DNA from: Rhodoferax sp. OV413
GTDB taxonomy: Bacteria > Pseudomonadota > Gammaproteobacteria > Pseudomonadales > Pseudohongiellaceae
Assembly (NCBI GenBank): GCA_943330915.2
Contig: CALQJO020000001.1
Span: forward strand, 1 to 64,000
Direction: 5' to 3'
Length of the DNA: 64,000 bases
Shown piece after piece: positions 28,663 to 38,153 of the stretch. Positions within the stretch are counted from its first letter, which is position 1; each line of letters opens with the position of its first letter. A program made the position numbers and the translations under genes. The notes under the pieces are model-generated. The model saw nothing but the letters and a program-made list of their open reading frames with translations. It was not told where the DNA came from and made no database searches.

Positions 28663-31404
28663 ATGACTGTTGATTTATCAATGGCTGTGAACAAAAACCC
28701 GCACGTACAGGTTGTTAATCCGGTTTGGGCAGATCCTACCCTGTTTGATCTTGACGCCTTTGACAAGAAGCTCAATTCCGGGCAGCCCGCGGTCTCTGTG
28801 TTTAAAGAAGCGATCGCTCATACCCGGCAAGCACTGGACCAACGTTACCGGGACGGTGCTCAGATCAGTAGTCTGGTCTGTGGGCGTGCCTGGTTTATTG
28901 ATGAGTTGCTGCGTCGGGTATGGAATCTGTTTGACTGGAAAAACAGTGAACATCTGAGCCTGCTGGCCGTGGGAGGATATGGGCGCGGTGAGTTGCACCC
29001 GCACTCGGACATCGATCTTTTACTGTTGATGCGCGGTGACCAGTCAGCTGTTAACCGTGAAGCGTTGAGTCAGTTTTTTACCTTCCTGTGGGACATCAAT
29101 CTGGATATCGGCCAGAGTGTTCGCACCATTGTGCAGTGTCGCGAAGAGGCGATCAAAGATATCACGGTAGCCACCAGTCTGATGGAGTCGCGCACAATCG
29201 TTGGCCCTGCAGGTACTGTTGAATCGCTCCGTATGGAAATGATTGCGTTGACCCAGTCCGCCGATGTCTGGCCGGCCCGCGAATTTTTCACCGCCAAGCG
29301 CGATGAACAGATTGCACGTCATCATAAATACTATGACATCGATTATGCGCTGGAACCCAACGTCAAGACTTCACCTGGCGGTCTTCGCGATATTCAGACC
29401 ATCGGCTGGATAGCCAAGCGGCATTATGATGCAGATAATCTCGCTGATCTTGTGGCGTTAGGCTTCTTGTTGCCCTCGGAGTATGAGCAGCTTTACAAAG
29501 GTGAACAGTTGCTGTGGAAGCTGCGTTACGGACTGCACTTGTTGTCCGGCCGCAAAGAAGATCGTTTGCTGTTTGACAAACAACGTGACCTTGCCGCGAT
29601 GTTTGGTTTCAAGGATGACAACAAGAGTTTGGCTGTTGAAAAACTGATGCAGGAGTACTACCGCGCCGTTGCGACACTGCGCGCCCTGAATGACGTGTTG
29701 TTGCAACACTTCGATGAAGCGATTCTGAGGGCCGGTGAAAAAGTCGAGATAACCCGGATCAATAACCGCTTTCAGATATGCAATAGTTACATTGAAGTCA
29801 CCGATGGCGGGATATTCAAACGCTTCCCGTATGCGCTGATGGAAGTATTTGTATTGATGGCGCAGAAACCTGAGATCAAGGGCGTGCGTGCTGCGACAAT
29901 TCGGTTGATTCGTGAGCATAGAACACTCATCGACCAGAAGTTTCGGGTGGACTTACGAAACACCACGCTGTTTATGGAATTGTTACGCTCCCCGAATGAT
30001 CTGACGACACAACTTCGTCGCATGGCCCGATACGGAATTCTGGGTCGGTACCTGCCAGAGTTTGGGGCGATTTCAGGGAAAATGCAGCATGATTTGTTTC
30101 ATATCTATACGGTAGATGCTCATACGCTGCAGGTTGTCGAAAACATGCGACGTTTTCGCTTGCCCGAAGCTAAAGAGAATTACCCGATTGCGGCGCATAT
30201 CGCCACAAAGCTGCCAAAAATTGAGCTGCTTTATATCGCTGGACTCTATCATGATATCGCCAAAGGACGAGGTGGCGATCACTCAACTCTGGGCATGGAT
30301 GATGCAACAGCCTTTTGTCAGAGGCATCATCTCAGTGCCTGGGATACAAAACTGGTGTGCTGGCTGATTGGCAAACATCTGCTGATGTCGATGACCGCAC
30401 AGCGTAAGGACATTTCAGATCCTGAAGTCATTCACGATTTTGCTGTACAGGTGGGGGACAAGTTACACCTGGATTATCTGTATGCGCTGACCGTTGCAGA
30501 TATCAACGCGACCAATCCTACGTTATGGAATGCTTGGCGAGCATCGTTACTGAGGCAATTGTATCTGAGTACCAAAAAGGCGTTGCGCCGAGGACTCGAG
30601 AATACGCTGGATCGTGTTGACCGTATCAAAGACAAGCAGGAAAGTGCATTGCTGAAATTGCGTGACAAAGGTTTGCAGGATGCCGACATTCTGGCGATCT
30701 GGGAGAATACTGATGACGAGTATTTTGTTCGCGAATCAGCGTCCAATATTGTTTGGCATACTGAATCGATAGCGCGGCATAAAAAGTTAACGGATGCCGG
30801 TGAAACATTGATTCTGGTGCAGGATACTGCTGACTCGCTCGCCGATGGGGCCACACATATTTTTATTTATACCATCAACAGGCGACATCTTTTTGCCAGC
30901 AGTGCAGCGGCGATGGAACAGTTGGGGCTGAATATTCAGGATGCCCGAATTTTTACCTCCAGTAAAAATTTCTGTATGAATACCTATTCTGTGCTGGAAA
31001 TGGATGGTACTGCCATCGGTGATAATCCGCAGCGCGTAAGTCAGATTAAAACATTACTGTGTGAATATCTTGCAGAGCCCTCGGCACATTTGCGTGTATC
31101 AAGAAAGCGTCGTTCCAGAAAGCTGCAACACTTTGGTCAGCAGGTTGAAACTGCGGTCATCAATAAAGAGGGTCAGCCATGGTCAACGCTGGAGGTGAAC
31201 TGTATCGACAAGCCCGGCATCCTCGCTGCTATCGGCAAAGTATTTTCGGAGCACGAAATTCAATTGCTGAACGCTCGCATCGCTACACTCGGTGAGCGTG
31301 TGGAAGACTTGTTTTTTATTGCAGATGCCAATGACCAGGCGCTGCGTGATCCACAAATTATTGAGAAATTTCAGAAGGCATTACAGCAAGAACTTGAAGC
31401 CTGA
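28663..31404 (+). CDS. glnD: Bifunctional PII uridylyltransferase/uridylyl-removing enzyme GlnD
   Basis: Nitrogen sensor that uridylylates PII proteins when glutamine is low and removes UMP when it is high. 913 residues. The nucleotidyltransferase domain has GGYGRGELHPHSDIDLLLL near residues 104-122. The HD domain has LYHDIAKGRGGDHS near 527-540. Two C-terminal ACT domains bind glutamine (IFIYTINRRHLFASSAAAM near 730 and LEVNCIDKPGILAAIGKVF near 845). ATG 28663 has GAGGG eight bases upstream; an in-frame GTG at 28654 is less likely. No glnB or glnK is in the window. Confidence 0.97.
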   Translation: MTVDLSMAVNKNPHVQVVNPVWADPTLFDLDAFDKKLNSGQPAVSVFKEAIAHTRQALDQRYRDGAQISSLVCGRAWFIDELLRRVWNLFDWKNSEHLSLLAVGGYGRGELHPHSDIDLLLLMRGDQSAVNREALSQFFTFLWDINLDIGQSVRTIVQCREEAIKDITVATSLMESRTIVGPAGTVESLRMEMIALTQSADVWPAREFFTAKRDEQIARHHKYYDIDYALEPNVKTSPGGLRDIQTIGWIAKRHYDADNLADLVALGFLLPSEYEQLYKGEQLLWKLRYGLHLLSGRKEDRLLFDKQRDLAAMFGFKDDNKSLAVEKLMQEYYRAVATLRALNDVLLQHFDEAILRAGEKVEITRINNRFQICNSYIEVTDGGIFKRFPYALMEVFVLMAQKPEIKGVRAATIRLIREHRTLIDQKFRVDLRNTTLFMELLRSPNDLTTQLRRMARYGILGRYLPEFGAISGKMQHDLFHIYTVDAHTLQVVENMRRFRLPEAKENYPIAAHIATKLPKIELLYIAGLYHDIAKGRGGDHSTLGMDDATAFCQRHHLSAWDTKLVCWLIGKHLLMSMTAQRKDISDPEVIHDFAVQVGDKLHLDYLYALTVADINATNPTLWNAWRASLLRQLYLSTKKALRRGLENTLDRVDRIKDKQESALLKLRDKGLQDADILAIWENTDDEYFVRESASNIVWHTESIARHKKLTDAGETLILVQDTADSLADGATHIFIYTINRRHLFASSAAAMEQLGLNIQDARIFTSSKNFCMNTYSVLEMDGTAIGDNPQRVSQIKTLLCEYLAEPSAHLRVSRKRRSRKLQHFGQQVETAVINKEGQPWSTLEVNCIDKPGILAAIGKVFSEHEIQLLNARIATLGERVEDLFFIADANDQALRDPQIIEKFQKALQQELEA

Positions 31405-31464
31405 CGGTATCACAAGCCCTTTGGCCTGGACGTTGTTTGGAACATGATAATTGAGGATTCACGT

Positions 31465-32496
31465 ATGACTATCGACACCTTACACAGTCTGGGATTGGGT
31501 CTGGCGACACTGGACTCTCAAGGTAAAGTTATTGAAGTGTATTTTCCGGAGCCCGTACTTAATCCCGCAGCTGAATCCGTTATCGCCCTCAGTATGCATT
31601 GCGGATATGAACGCGGAAACGCTGATATCAGATTGAGTACAGCTCAACGCAACGAGATTGCCGACGATAGTTCGATCCCGATGAGTAAGCTGTTGCGTGA
31701 CACCTTAAAGACCAGTCGCTCGCAGATCGTGGCCATGTTTCTGGCTGAGAACAGTGCGCCTTCGAGCGTGGCAGAGGTGTATCTCAAGCTACATTTGCTT
31801 TCCCATCGCTTAGTCAAACCGCATGCGCTCAATCTGCAAGGTGCTTTTGGTATTCTCAGAAATATTGCCTGGACCAATCAGGGGGCGATTGCGGTCGAGG
31901 AATTGGCTGCGAGACAATTGCAGGCGCGCAGTAATGGCGAACTCCTGGATGTGATGTCTGTTGATAAATTCCCCAAGATGGCGAACTACGTGGTACCCGG
32001 TGGTGTGAGGATTGCCGATACAGCGCGCGTGCGTCTGGGCGCCTATGTGGGGGAAGGCACCACAGTTATGCACGAAGGTTTTATTAATTTTAATGCGGGC
32101 ACTGAGGGCTCGGCCATGGTAGAGGGCCGCATCTCTGCGGGCGTTATTGTGGGTGAAGGCAGTGATCTGGGTGGTGGTTGCTCAACCATGGGAACACTTT
32201 CCGGAGGCGGAACTGCGATTATCTCGGTTGGTCGCGATTGCTTGATAGGAGCCAATGCGGGCATCGGCATCGCTCTGGGCGATCGGTGTATTGTGGAGGC
32301 TGGTCTTTATGTCACAAGTGGCACGATCGTTAGTGTGCTCGATCACGAAGGCCAATTGGTGCAACACACTAAAGCCCGTGACTTGTCTGGTCGCAATGAC
32401 CTGTTGTTTCGTCGAAACTCACAAACCGGTGCGGTCGAATGTAAAACCAATAAAACCAGCATTGCCCTAAACGAAGAATTACACAGTCACAACTGA
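31465..32496 (+). CDS. dapD: 2,3,4,5-tetrahydropyridine-2,6-dicarboxylate N-succinyltransferase, long form
   Basis: Succinylates tetrahydrodipicolinate in the lysine and diaminopimelate pathway. 343 residues, the long Pseudomonas-type DapD, not the 274-residue enterobacterial form. The left-handed beta-helix hexapeptide repeats run through PGGVRIADTARVRLGAYVGE, VEGRISAGVIVGEGSDLGGG and IGANAGIGIALGDRCIVEAG. ATG 31465 has GAGGAT seven bases upstream; ATG 31444 is an alternative. dapE follows 32 bases on, so consecutive pathway steps are adjacent. Confidence 0.96.
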   Translation: MTIDTLHSLGLGLATLDSQGKVIEVYFPEPVLNPAAESVIALSMHCGYERGNADIRLSTAQRNEIADDSSIPMSKLLRDTLKTSRSQIVAMFLAENSAPSSVAEVYLKLHLLSHRLVKPHALNLQGAFGILRNIAWTNQGAIAVEELAARQLQARSNGELLDVMSVDKFPKMANYVVPGGVRIADTARVRLGAYVGEGTTVMHEGFINFNAGTEGSAMVEGRISAGVIVGEGSDLGGGCSTMGTLSGGGTAIISVGRDCLIGANAGIGIALGDRCIVEAGLYVTSGTIVSVLDHEGQLVQHTKARDLSGRNDLLFRRNSQTGAVECKTNKTSIALNEELHSHN

Positions 32497-32528
32497 CAGG
32501 CCCGCTTTTGTCGTCACAGGTCCAATAT

Positions 32529-33701
32529 ATGCCTAACAAATTGAATACAGCGCAGCTCTCTCCAACAGCAGCACTTGCCGTGCAGTTGATGCAAATACCC
32601 TCGGTCACTCCGGATGATAACGGTTGCAATCAGGTGATGATCGACCGGCTGGCGGCGTTGGGTTTTACCATCGAAACCATGCGCTTTGGCAATGTCAATA
32701 ATTTCTGGGCAAGGTATGGTCAGAGTGGTCCGGTTCTGTGTTTTGCAGGTCATACCGATGTGGTGCCTTCCGGACCCGAGGAAAAGTGGTCGTCTCCTCC
32801 TTTCGAACCTGCAATTCGGGACGGTTATTTATATGGTCGTGGTGCAGCGGATATGAAGGGCAGCCTGGCTGCCATGATCACTGCGTGTGAAGCGGTGATC
32901 AATGACTCACAAACAGGCGATGAAGAACTGGCGGGTTCGCTGGCATTTCTGATCACGGCTGATGAGGAAGGTGCTGCGATTCATGGAACCCGTGAAGTCA
33001 TCGACACACTGGAGAAACGCAATGAAAAGATCACCTGGTGTGTGGTCGGCGAACCCAGCAGCTCCGAACGCCTCGGGGATGTCGTTAAGGTTGGCAGGCG
33101 CGGGTCTTTGCACGGGAAACTGACTGTTCATGGTGTGCAGGGGCATATTGCCTATCCGCATCTTGCCAGAAATCCTGTGCATCAGGCGATGCAGCCTTTA
33201 TACGAACTGACTCAAGAGATCTGGGATCAAGGCAACGAAGTCTTCCCTCCGACCAGTTTTCAGATTTCCAATATTCATGCAGGAACAGGGGTTGATAATG
33301 TGATTCCAGGGACACTGGAGGCCTTATTCAATTTTCGCTTCTCAACCGAGCTCAATGAATTAATCATTCGTCAGCGGACTGAGGCTATTCTGGATAAATT
33401 TGAGCTGGAATACAGCCTGGACTGGAAATTGTCCGGCCTGCCATTTTTAACACGCAACGCCGTATTGATTGATGCTGTCAGAAGCAGCATCTTCGAGGTG
33501 ACTGGTGTTACCACAACCCCTTCTACAACTGGCGGAACGTCTGATGGTCGTTTTATTGCCCCTACGGGTGCAGAAGTGGTCGAAGTAGGCCCGTGTAATG
33601 CCAGTATCCATAAAATTGATGAGCACGTGCGTTTGGCAGATCTGGATGAGCTCGCGCTGATCTATCAGGGAATCATCAGACGATTGTTGCTGCCTGCATA
33701 A
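32529..33701 (+). CDS. dapE: Succinyl-diaminopimelate desuccinylase
   Basis: Di-zinc M20 hydrolase producing LL-diaminopimelate, the step after succinylation and transamination. 390 residues from ATG 32529 (AGGT upstream; a TTG at 32508 extends the frame). Metal ligands are visible in CFAGHTDVVPSG (His, Asp), GRGAADMKGSLAAM (Asp), TADEEGAAIHG (catalytic Glu pair), VVGEPSSSERLGD and the last His in GPCNASIHKIDEHVRL. TTPSTTGGTSDGRFIA is a DapE signature. The last 37 bases overlap the convergent rsmJ. Confidence 0.97.
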   Translation: MPNKLNTAQLSPTAALAVQLMQIPSVTPDDNGCNQVMIDRLAALGFTIETMRFGNVNNFWARYGQSGPVLCFAGHTDVVPSGPEEKWSSPPFEPAIRDGYLYGRGAADMKGSLAAMITACEAVINDSQTGDEELAGSLAFLITADEEGAAIHGTREVIDTLEKRNEKITWCVVGEPSSSERLGDVVKVGRRGSLHGKLTVHGVQGHIAYPHLARNPVHQAMQPLYELTQEIWDQGNEVFPPTSFQISNIHAGTGVDNVIPGTLEALFNFRFSTELNELIIRQRTEAILDKFELEYSLDWKLSGLPFLTRNAVLIDAVRSSIFEVTGVTTTPSTTGGTSDGRFIAPTGAEVVEVGPCNASIHKIDEHVRLADLDELALIYQGIIRRLLLPA

Positions 33702-34405
33702 ATGTCAAAGCGACTGGTCTTGCCTTTGATTGATGCTGAGGGTTGTATGTTATCCAGAGGCAGAGCACGTAAAGGCCTTTTAACAACTACCTTGCGCGCA
33801 AGCGTTAGTGCCAGTGGCAACAGATTGTTTCCCAAGGCTTCCTCTCCGTGCAGTTGTTGCAGCAGGTAGCGATTTTTTTTAACGCGGGCGCTTTTATCCC
33901 TGTCTGGAAACATCGGGTCCAGATAGATGACTTGGGCCTCAGGTAGGGTCAGCATCACGTCAAGACTGCTGCCGGCAGAACACAGATGCATCCTGCTTAA
34001 TGCTGCCTGTGTGAGTAACGCCGCGGAGGAGTCGCTTCCGCCAGACTGCATCCCTCTCTTCATCCCGTCAGCAAGCAGTGCATGGATCAGTGGCGATTGT
34101 TCTATCAGAGTTACATGCCAGCCAGCACACGCCAGGATAAATGCGTCCAGACCAAGGCCCGCAGTGGCATCTATCAAATGCGCTGCTGTTACCATTGGTG
34201 ATTCGCAAGAATTTAAGGGATGTGCTGTTGCTGTCTTCAGCGGTCGTTGCCCCATGGCTTTGACAACGGCCTCAGCAGACAACGCTTTACTGATTCTATG
34301 CTGCAATGCCGGTTCACAAAAGTCTACGCAAAGCACCCCAGCCTCGGGCTCATCAGGTAGATGCAGATAAAGTCGTTCGTTTTGATGGAACAGTTCAATT
34401 CGCAA
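33665..34405 (-). CDS. rsmJ: 16S rRNA (guanine1516-N2)-methyltransferase RsmJ
   Basis: SAM-dependent methyltransferase modifying G1516 of 16S rRNA. 246 residues. The SAM motif is LIDATAGLGLDAFILACAG and the catalytic/structural motif VIYLDPMFPDRDKSARVKKN is diagnostic of the RsmJ (YhiQ) family. KVVVKRPLRALPLDNIQPSA near the end is also typical. The start is TTG at 34405 with GGAGG upstream. It follows tsaB by 29 bases and overlaps the dapE end. Confidence 0.95.
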   Translation of the reverse strand: MRIELFHQNERLYLHLPDEPEAGVLCVDFCEPALQHRISKALSAEAVVKAMGQRPLKTATAHPLNSCESPMVTAAHLIDATAGLGLDAFILACAGWHVTLIEQSPLIHALLADGMKRGMQSGGSDSSAALLTQAALSRMHLCSAGSSLDVMLTLPEAQVIYLDPMFPDRDKSARVKKNRYLLQQLHGEEALGNNLLPLALTLARKVVVKRPLRALPLDNIQPSASIKGKTSRFDIYAGSNNRLMIP

Positions 34406-34434
34406 GTCTTGTGCCTCCGCCCCGTCACAACTGC

Positions 34435-35244
34435 TTAGACGGTTGCATAGTGCAGATCGTCATTCAGATACACAGGTAGGGCATACTCAGGTGACAGGCC
34501 ACCACCTGTGTGGAATTGATGTGTTGCAAGATCAGCAAGCAGTAATGCATCACATGAAGGATTGAAGTCATGCTCAATAAAAGGTGTCTTCAAGTCAGCA
34601 AGCAAGGCATGTCCCCACCCTGCCCCAGATGCTATCCATCGCAGGGGTCTTGAATGTGATACCTCGGAAATAGCCAGATCTTCCAGAGTGGTCTTCAATT
34701 GTCTGACGTCGAGCATTTGATCAGGTAGTTTTCCCGTTGGGAAACCAGCTTCGTCTGACGAGTAAACTGCAAAATAAAATTCGGATTCGCGCGCATGCAC
34801 ACACACTGCGATCAAAGTTATCTCTGATGTGTTTTTTTGATCACGCTTGCGAAGGCTATCGAAGGCCATGATTGCTAAAGATGAAACGCAAACGACCTGG
34901 CACCCTGCTCCAAAAGCAAGCCCTTGCGTCACGGCTGCGCCAATGCGTAAACCGGTAAAAGACCCTGGTCCACTGATCATGGCAATAGCGTTGATTGACG
35001 AAAGTGCAAGATCATGCTGATTGAGAATGCTCTGAACCATCGTTAATACTTCATCAGCATGCTTACGCGGTTGATTGCTGCTTTGTATGCTGCGGATAAC
35101 AGATGTGCTCAGTCCGACCGAGCATTTATCAAAGGCACTATCTATGGCAAGTATGCTGAAGGTATCGATCAGGGCCGGAGGATGTTTATGAATGTCTGAC
35201 ACTGCGTATTCCGACGTTCTAACTGGATTCGAAGGTTCAGACAT
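34435..35244 (-). CDS. tsaB: tRNA N6-threonylcarbamoyladenosine biosynthesis protein TsaB
   Basis: Scaffold partner of TsaD and TsaE in making t6A37 of tRNA. About 269 residues. The ASKHA-fold start (SILAIDSAFDKCSVGL) appears only after about 30 residues of unconserved N-terminus. The core dimer motif IAMISGPGSFTGLRIGAAVTQGLAFG is clear. The C-terminal SPEYALPVYLNDD is typical. The true start is uncertain: ATG 35244 (and GTG 35247) lie inside a perfect hairpin, and no other ATG precedes the conserved core. In Pseudomonas tsaB follows adk directly; here an H1-like gene intervenes. Confidence 0.9.
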   Translation of the reverse strand: MSEPSNPVRTSEYAVSDIHKHPPALIDTFSILAIDSAFDKCSVGLSTSVIRSIQSSNQPRKHADEVLTMVQSILNQHDLALSSINAIAMISGPGSFTGLRIGAAVTQGLAFGAGCQVVCVSSLAIMAFDSLRKRDQKNTSEITLIAVCVHARESEFYFAVYSSDEAGFPTGKLPDQMLDVRQLKTTLEDLAISEVSHSRPLRWIASGAGWGHALLADLKTPFIEHDFNPSCDALLLADLATHQFHTGGGLSPEYALPVYLNDDLHYATV

Positions 35245-35271
35245 CACATCCGGTGAAACACCGGATGTGAT
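35243..35271 (-). terminator. Perfect 13-bp hairpin between H1-like gene and tsaB
   Basis: ATCACATCCGGTG (35243-35255) and CACCGGATGTGAT (35259-35271) pair without mismatch around AAA. It begins 16 bases after the H1-like stop codon. On the minus strand the following bases are GTCTGAACC, with no U-run, and the tsaB ATG and its GGAT lie within the stem. It could partly terminate, protect the upstream 3' end, or hide the tsaB ribosome site. On the plus strand it is followed only by TTTG. Confidence 0.6.
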
Positions 35272-35286
35272 TTGTCTGCGAGAGGA

Positions 35287-36486
35287 TCAGCTTTGAACTG
35301 TCGCTTCTGCGGCAGGTGCCGAAGGTGCAGCGGGGGCTGCCGCAGCAGCTTGTGGCTTTTTAACAGCACGTTTGGCAGGCGCCTTGGTCGCAGCGGATTT
35401 GCCTGCAACAACCGGTGCTTTTTTCGCAGCGGCTGCTTTGACTGCTACTGGCTTGGTTGCCGCTGGTTTGGCGGCAGCTTTGACAGTACCAGGTTTTTTC
35501 GCAGCAACTATTTTCTTGGCCGCTGCTTTTGGTGCAGAAATGAGTTTGGTCGCAGCTTTCTTTGCAGGAGCCTTAGCAGCTGCGGGTTTTGCAGCCAGCT
35601 TTTTCGCTGATACTTTTTTTGGCGCTGGTTTTGCTGCAGCCTTTTTGGCGGCGGGTGCTTTTTTAGGCGATTTGGTCGCCGCAGCTACTTTAACTGCAGG
35701 TTTTGCGGATGCGGGTTTTACGGCTGCTTTGATGGCGGTTGCGCTTTTGGCAGGTTTAGCTTTTGCTTTCGCTTTAGCAATTTTTGCTTGGATTGCAGCT
35801 TTTTTTGCAGCAGCTTTATCGCGGGTTGCTTTTAACTTTGCTGCGGCTTTTGCTTTCGCTGCAGCTTTTTTTGCGGCGGCTTTTTCGCGAACTGCAATCG
35901 ATTTTGCTAAAGACTTGGCTTTAGCAGCCGCTTTTTTTGCAGCTGATTTTGCTTTGGCAGCAGCTTTTTTTGCAGCAGCTTTTTCTTTGTTCTTTTGTTT
36001 TTTGTTTCGTGCAGCTTCTTTCGCTGCATCAGATTTTTTACGTTTCTTTACGAACTGGGCAGCAAATGCTTTAACTGCTTTATCCAGATCAGCTTCAGCT
36101 TTGGCTGCAATCTTTGCCTTGCGTGCTTCGGCGGACTGTTTGGACGCTTCTATCGCAGCTTTAGCTTTTGCTGAATCAGTGATGGTTTTCACCTGCGATC
36201 TGGCAGCCTTGAGTTTATCGTTAATGGCGGTCAAGTTTGCGGCAGCATTTTTTGCGGCGGTTTGAGCACTTAGCAAAGCCTTTTTTCCAGCTGCGGTAGT
36301 ACTTTTTGCTGCTTTAACTGCTGCGGCCTTTGCTTTGGCTTCAGCGGCTTCCAGTTTCTTTTTTCCGGCTGCAAGTTCTTTTTCAACTTTTGCCAGAGTG
36401 GCTTCTGCTTTTGCCAAGGCAGCGTCTTTCATTTTTTTTACTGCTGACACGGCAGACGTTTTCTTTTTCGCTTTAACTTTGGCCAT
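35287..36486 (-). CDS. Histone-H1-like / AlgP-like Lys-Ala-rich protein
   Basis: 399 residues made mostly of Ala and Lys, with Pro increasing in the C-terminal half. An N-terminal part (about 1-135) contains a predicted coiled coil (AALAKAEATLAKVEKELAAG). A repetitive tail follows with many AAAKKAAAKAK and KPAA-type units. No Cys or Trp is seen. The composition resembles the H1-like DNA-binding proteins of bacteria and AlgP of Pseudomonas, which bind nucleic acid nonspecifically. GGAG lies nine bases before the ATG. Its place between adk and tsaB is unusual. Function in nucleoid structure or transcription is inferred from composition only. The repeated DNA should make length vary between strains. 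Confidence 0.85.
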   Translation of the reverse strand: MAKVKAKKKTSAVSAVKKMKDAALAKAEATLAKVEKELAAGKKKLEAAEAKAKAAAVKAAKSTTAAGKKALLSAQTAAKNAAANLTAINDKLKAARSQVKTITDSAKAKAAIEASKQSAEARKAKIAAKAEADLDKAVKAFAAQFVKKRKKSDAAKEAARNKKQKNKEKAAAKKAAAKAKSAAKKAAAKAKSLAKSIAVREKAAAKKAAAKAKAAAKLKATRDKAAAKKAAIQAKIAKAKAKAKPAKSATAIKAAVKPASAKPAVKVAAATKSPKKAPAAKKAAAKPAPKKVSAKKLAAKPAAAKAPAKKAATKLISAPKAAAKKIVAAKKPGTVKAAAKPAATKPVAVKAAAAKKAPVVAGKSAATKAPAKRAVKKPQAAAAAPAAPSAPAAEATVQS

Positions 36487-36635
36487 ACAATTAATTCTCC
36501 ATTACTGTGGAAGACAACCACCATCATCACTGAACCCGGACAGATCCGTGTTTCGACGGCACGATAACACAAAAAAATATTACCATACAGTGATATGGGT
36601 TAAATAAGAGATGGTTTGCTGGAATAAAGTAGCTG

Positions 36636-37286
36636 TTATTTACTCAATACCCGCGCAAGTCTGGAACGGATTTCCTGCACGCTGTCCTGTCCATCAATAC
36701 TCACTACCTGAACACTAGCACCGGATTTTTCGAGAGTTTCATAAAAATTCACCAAAGGTTTGGTTTGTTCATGATAAACAGCGAGTCTTTTTCTAACAGT
36801 GGCTTCTTTATCATCGTCGCGTTGAATTAATGCTTCACCAGTCAGATCGTCTACGCCTTCCTGTGTCGGAGGATTATGCTTTAAGTGATAGATGCGCCCT
36901 GACGCAGGATGCACGCGGCGGCCACTGAGCCTGCTGACAATTTCCTCATCGTCGACACGAATCTCGATCACTCGATCAATATCGATACCCGCATCCACCA
37001 TCGCTTGAGCTTGTGGAATCGTGCGTGGGAAACCATCAAGCAAATAGCCGTTCTCGCAATCTGATTGTTTAATCCGTTCTTCAACCAATGCAATAATAAT
37101 CTCATCCGTTACTAATCCCCCACTGCTCATCACTCCGGAAACCAATTTGCCGAGCTCGCTGCCGGCCTTGACGGCAGCACGCAGCATGTCACCAGTGGAG
37201 ATCTGCGGGATACCCAGTTCGGAAGTGATAAACTGTGCTTGTGTACCTTTGCCGGCGCCCGGGGCTCCCAATAAGATTATGCGCAT
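36636..37286 (-). CDS. adk: Adenylate kinase
   Basis: Interconverts AMP+ATP and 2 ADP. 216 residues (E. coli 214). P-loop [12 protein letters not shown] near residues 7-18. AMP-binding residues are in [30 protein letters not shown] follows, and the long-form LID domain runs from [19 protein letters not shown], with no zinc-binding cysteines. GGAG precedes the ATG. It lies downstream of mazG with 32 bases between. Confidence 0.98.
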   Translation of the reverse strand: MRIILLGAPGAGKGTQAQFITSELGIPQISTGDMLRAAVKAGSELGKLVSGVMSSGGLVTDEIIIALVEERIKQSDCENGYLLDGFPRTIPQAQAMVDAGIDIDRVIEIRVDDEEIVSRLSGRRVHPASGRIYHLKHNPPTQEGVDDLTGEALIQRDDDKEATVRKRLAVYHEQTKPLVNFYETLEKSGASVQVVSIDGQDSVQEIRSRLARVLSK

Positions 37287-37318
37287 GTCTTCTCCAGTGT
37301 TCAGTGTTCAATAGTAAT

Positions 37319-38152
37319 TTAATTTTTCTGAGCTTTTGCGTCTTGCCACCACTGGTCAAGCAGTGAGACATCACACTCTGCCAAATCTTTATCAGATCTG
37401 GCCGCTGTTTGTTCAATGAATTTGAATCGTGATTCAAACCGTTTGTTTGCATCTCTCAAGGTCGCATCTGGATCCAGCCCGAGATGTCGAGCGAGGTTGA
37501 CGCAAGTAAAAAGCAAATCACCCAATTCGTGATGTTGCTGTTTTTCGTTACCTGATGATACGGCTTCCTTTAATTCGATGACTTCTTCATCAAGTTTGGC
37601 TATCACCCCCCCAGCACTTGACCAGTCAAAACCAACAGAAGCAGCACGTTTTTGAAGTTTTGCAGCTCTGTCCAGCGCGGGCATGGATGTTGCCACATCA
37701 TCCATCACACTGACAGAGCGTCCTTGCGCCTCGCGTACTCGTTCCGCATTTTTTATTTTTTCCCAGTTTCTTTCAACTTCCTGGGCGGTCAATGAAGTTG
37801 CCAGACCAAAGCTACCAAGTGTCCCATCTGGAAAAATATGAGGATGTCGATGTAACAATTTTTGTGTAATCGCCTCAGCAACATCTTTCAGATCGAACCA
37901 ACCCTGTTCCTGAGCAATCCGCGCGTAAAATACCACTTGAAACAGCAAATCCCCAAGTTCATCACAGATTTTTTCAGGATTGCCTTGATCTATGGCATCA
38001 ATCACCTCATAAACTTCCTCAAGTGTATGTCGGGTCAGGGATGAAAGAGTCTGTTTTCGGTCCCACGAGCATCCGTTTTGGGGATCTCTTAGGTTCGCCA
38101 TCAAAGTCAGCAGTGCTTCAATGGCCTCAGTTTGTGAGAGATTACTTTTCAC
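37319..38152 (-). CDS. mazG: Nucleoside triphosphate pyrophosphohydrolase MazG
   Basis: Hydrolyses (d)NTPs to monophosphates; in E. coli it lowers ppGpp under MazF stress. 277 residues. Two MazG repeats: TLEEVYEVIDAI with CDELGDLLFQVVFYA, and KLDEEVIELKEA with HHELGDLLFTCVNLA, each with the EExxE and ExxD metal sites. The start is GTG at 38152, one base after the relA stop, with GGAGG nine bases upstream lying in the relA 3' end. The longer frame to 38344 lies inside relA and is not conserved. Coupling to relA links two ppGpp-related genes. Confidence 0.95.
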   Translation of the reverse strand: MKSNLSQTEAIEALLTLMANLRDPQNGCSWDRKQTLSSLTRHTLEEVYEVIDAIDQGNPEKICDELGDLLFQVVFYARIAQEQGWFDLKDVAEAITQKLLHRHPHIFPDGTLGSFGLATSLTAQEVERNWEKIKNAERVREAQGRSVSVMDDVATSMPALDRAAKLQKRAASVGFDWSSAGGVIAKLDEEVIELKEAVSSGNEKQQHHELGDLLFTCVNLARHLGLDPDATLRDANKRFESRFKFIEQTAARSDKDLAECDVSLLDQWWQDAKAQKN

Positions 38153-38153
38153 G

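Noticed and set aside
35372..36265. 297-codon plus-strand frame rich in Ala and Phe that looks like a membrane protein
   Set aside because: It is the antisense of the H1-like gene. Lys codons AAA/AAG read as TTT/CTT on the other strand, producing false hydrophobic segments. The sense frame has the start, Shine-Dalgarno and composition of a real gene.
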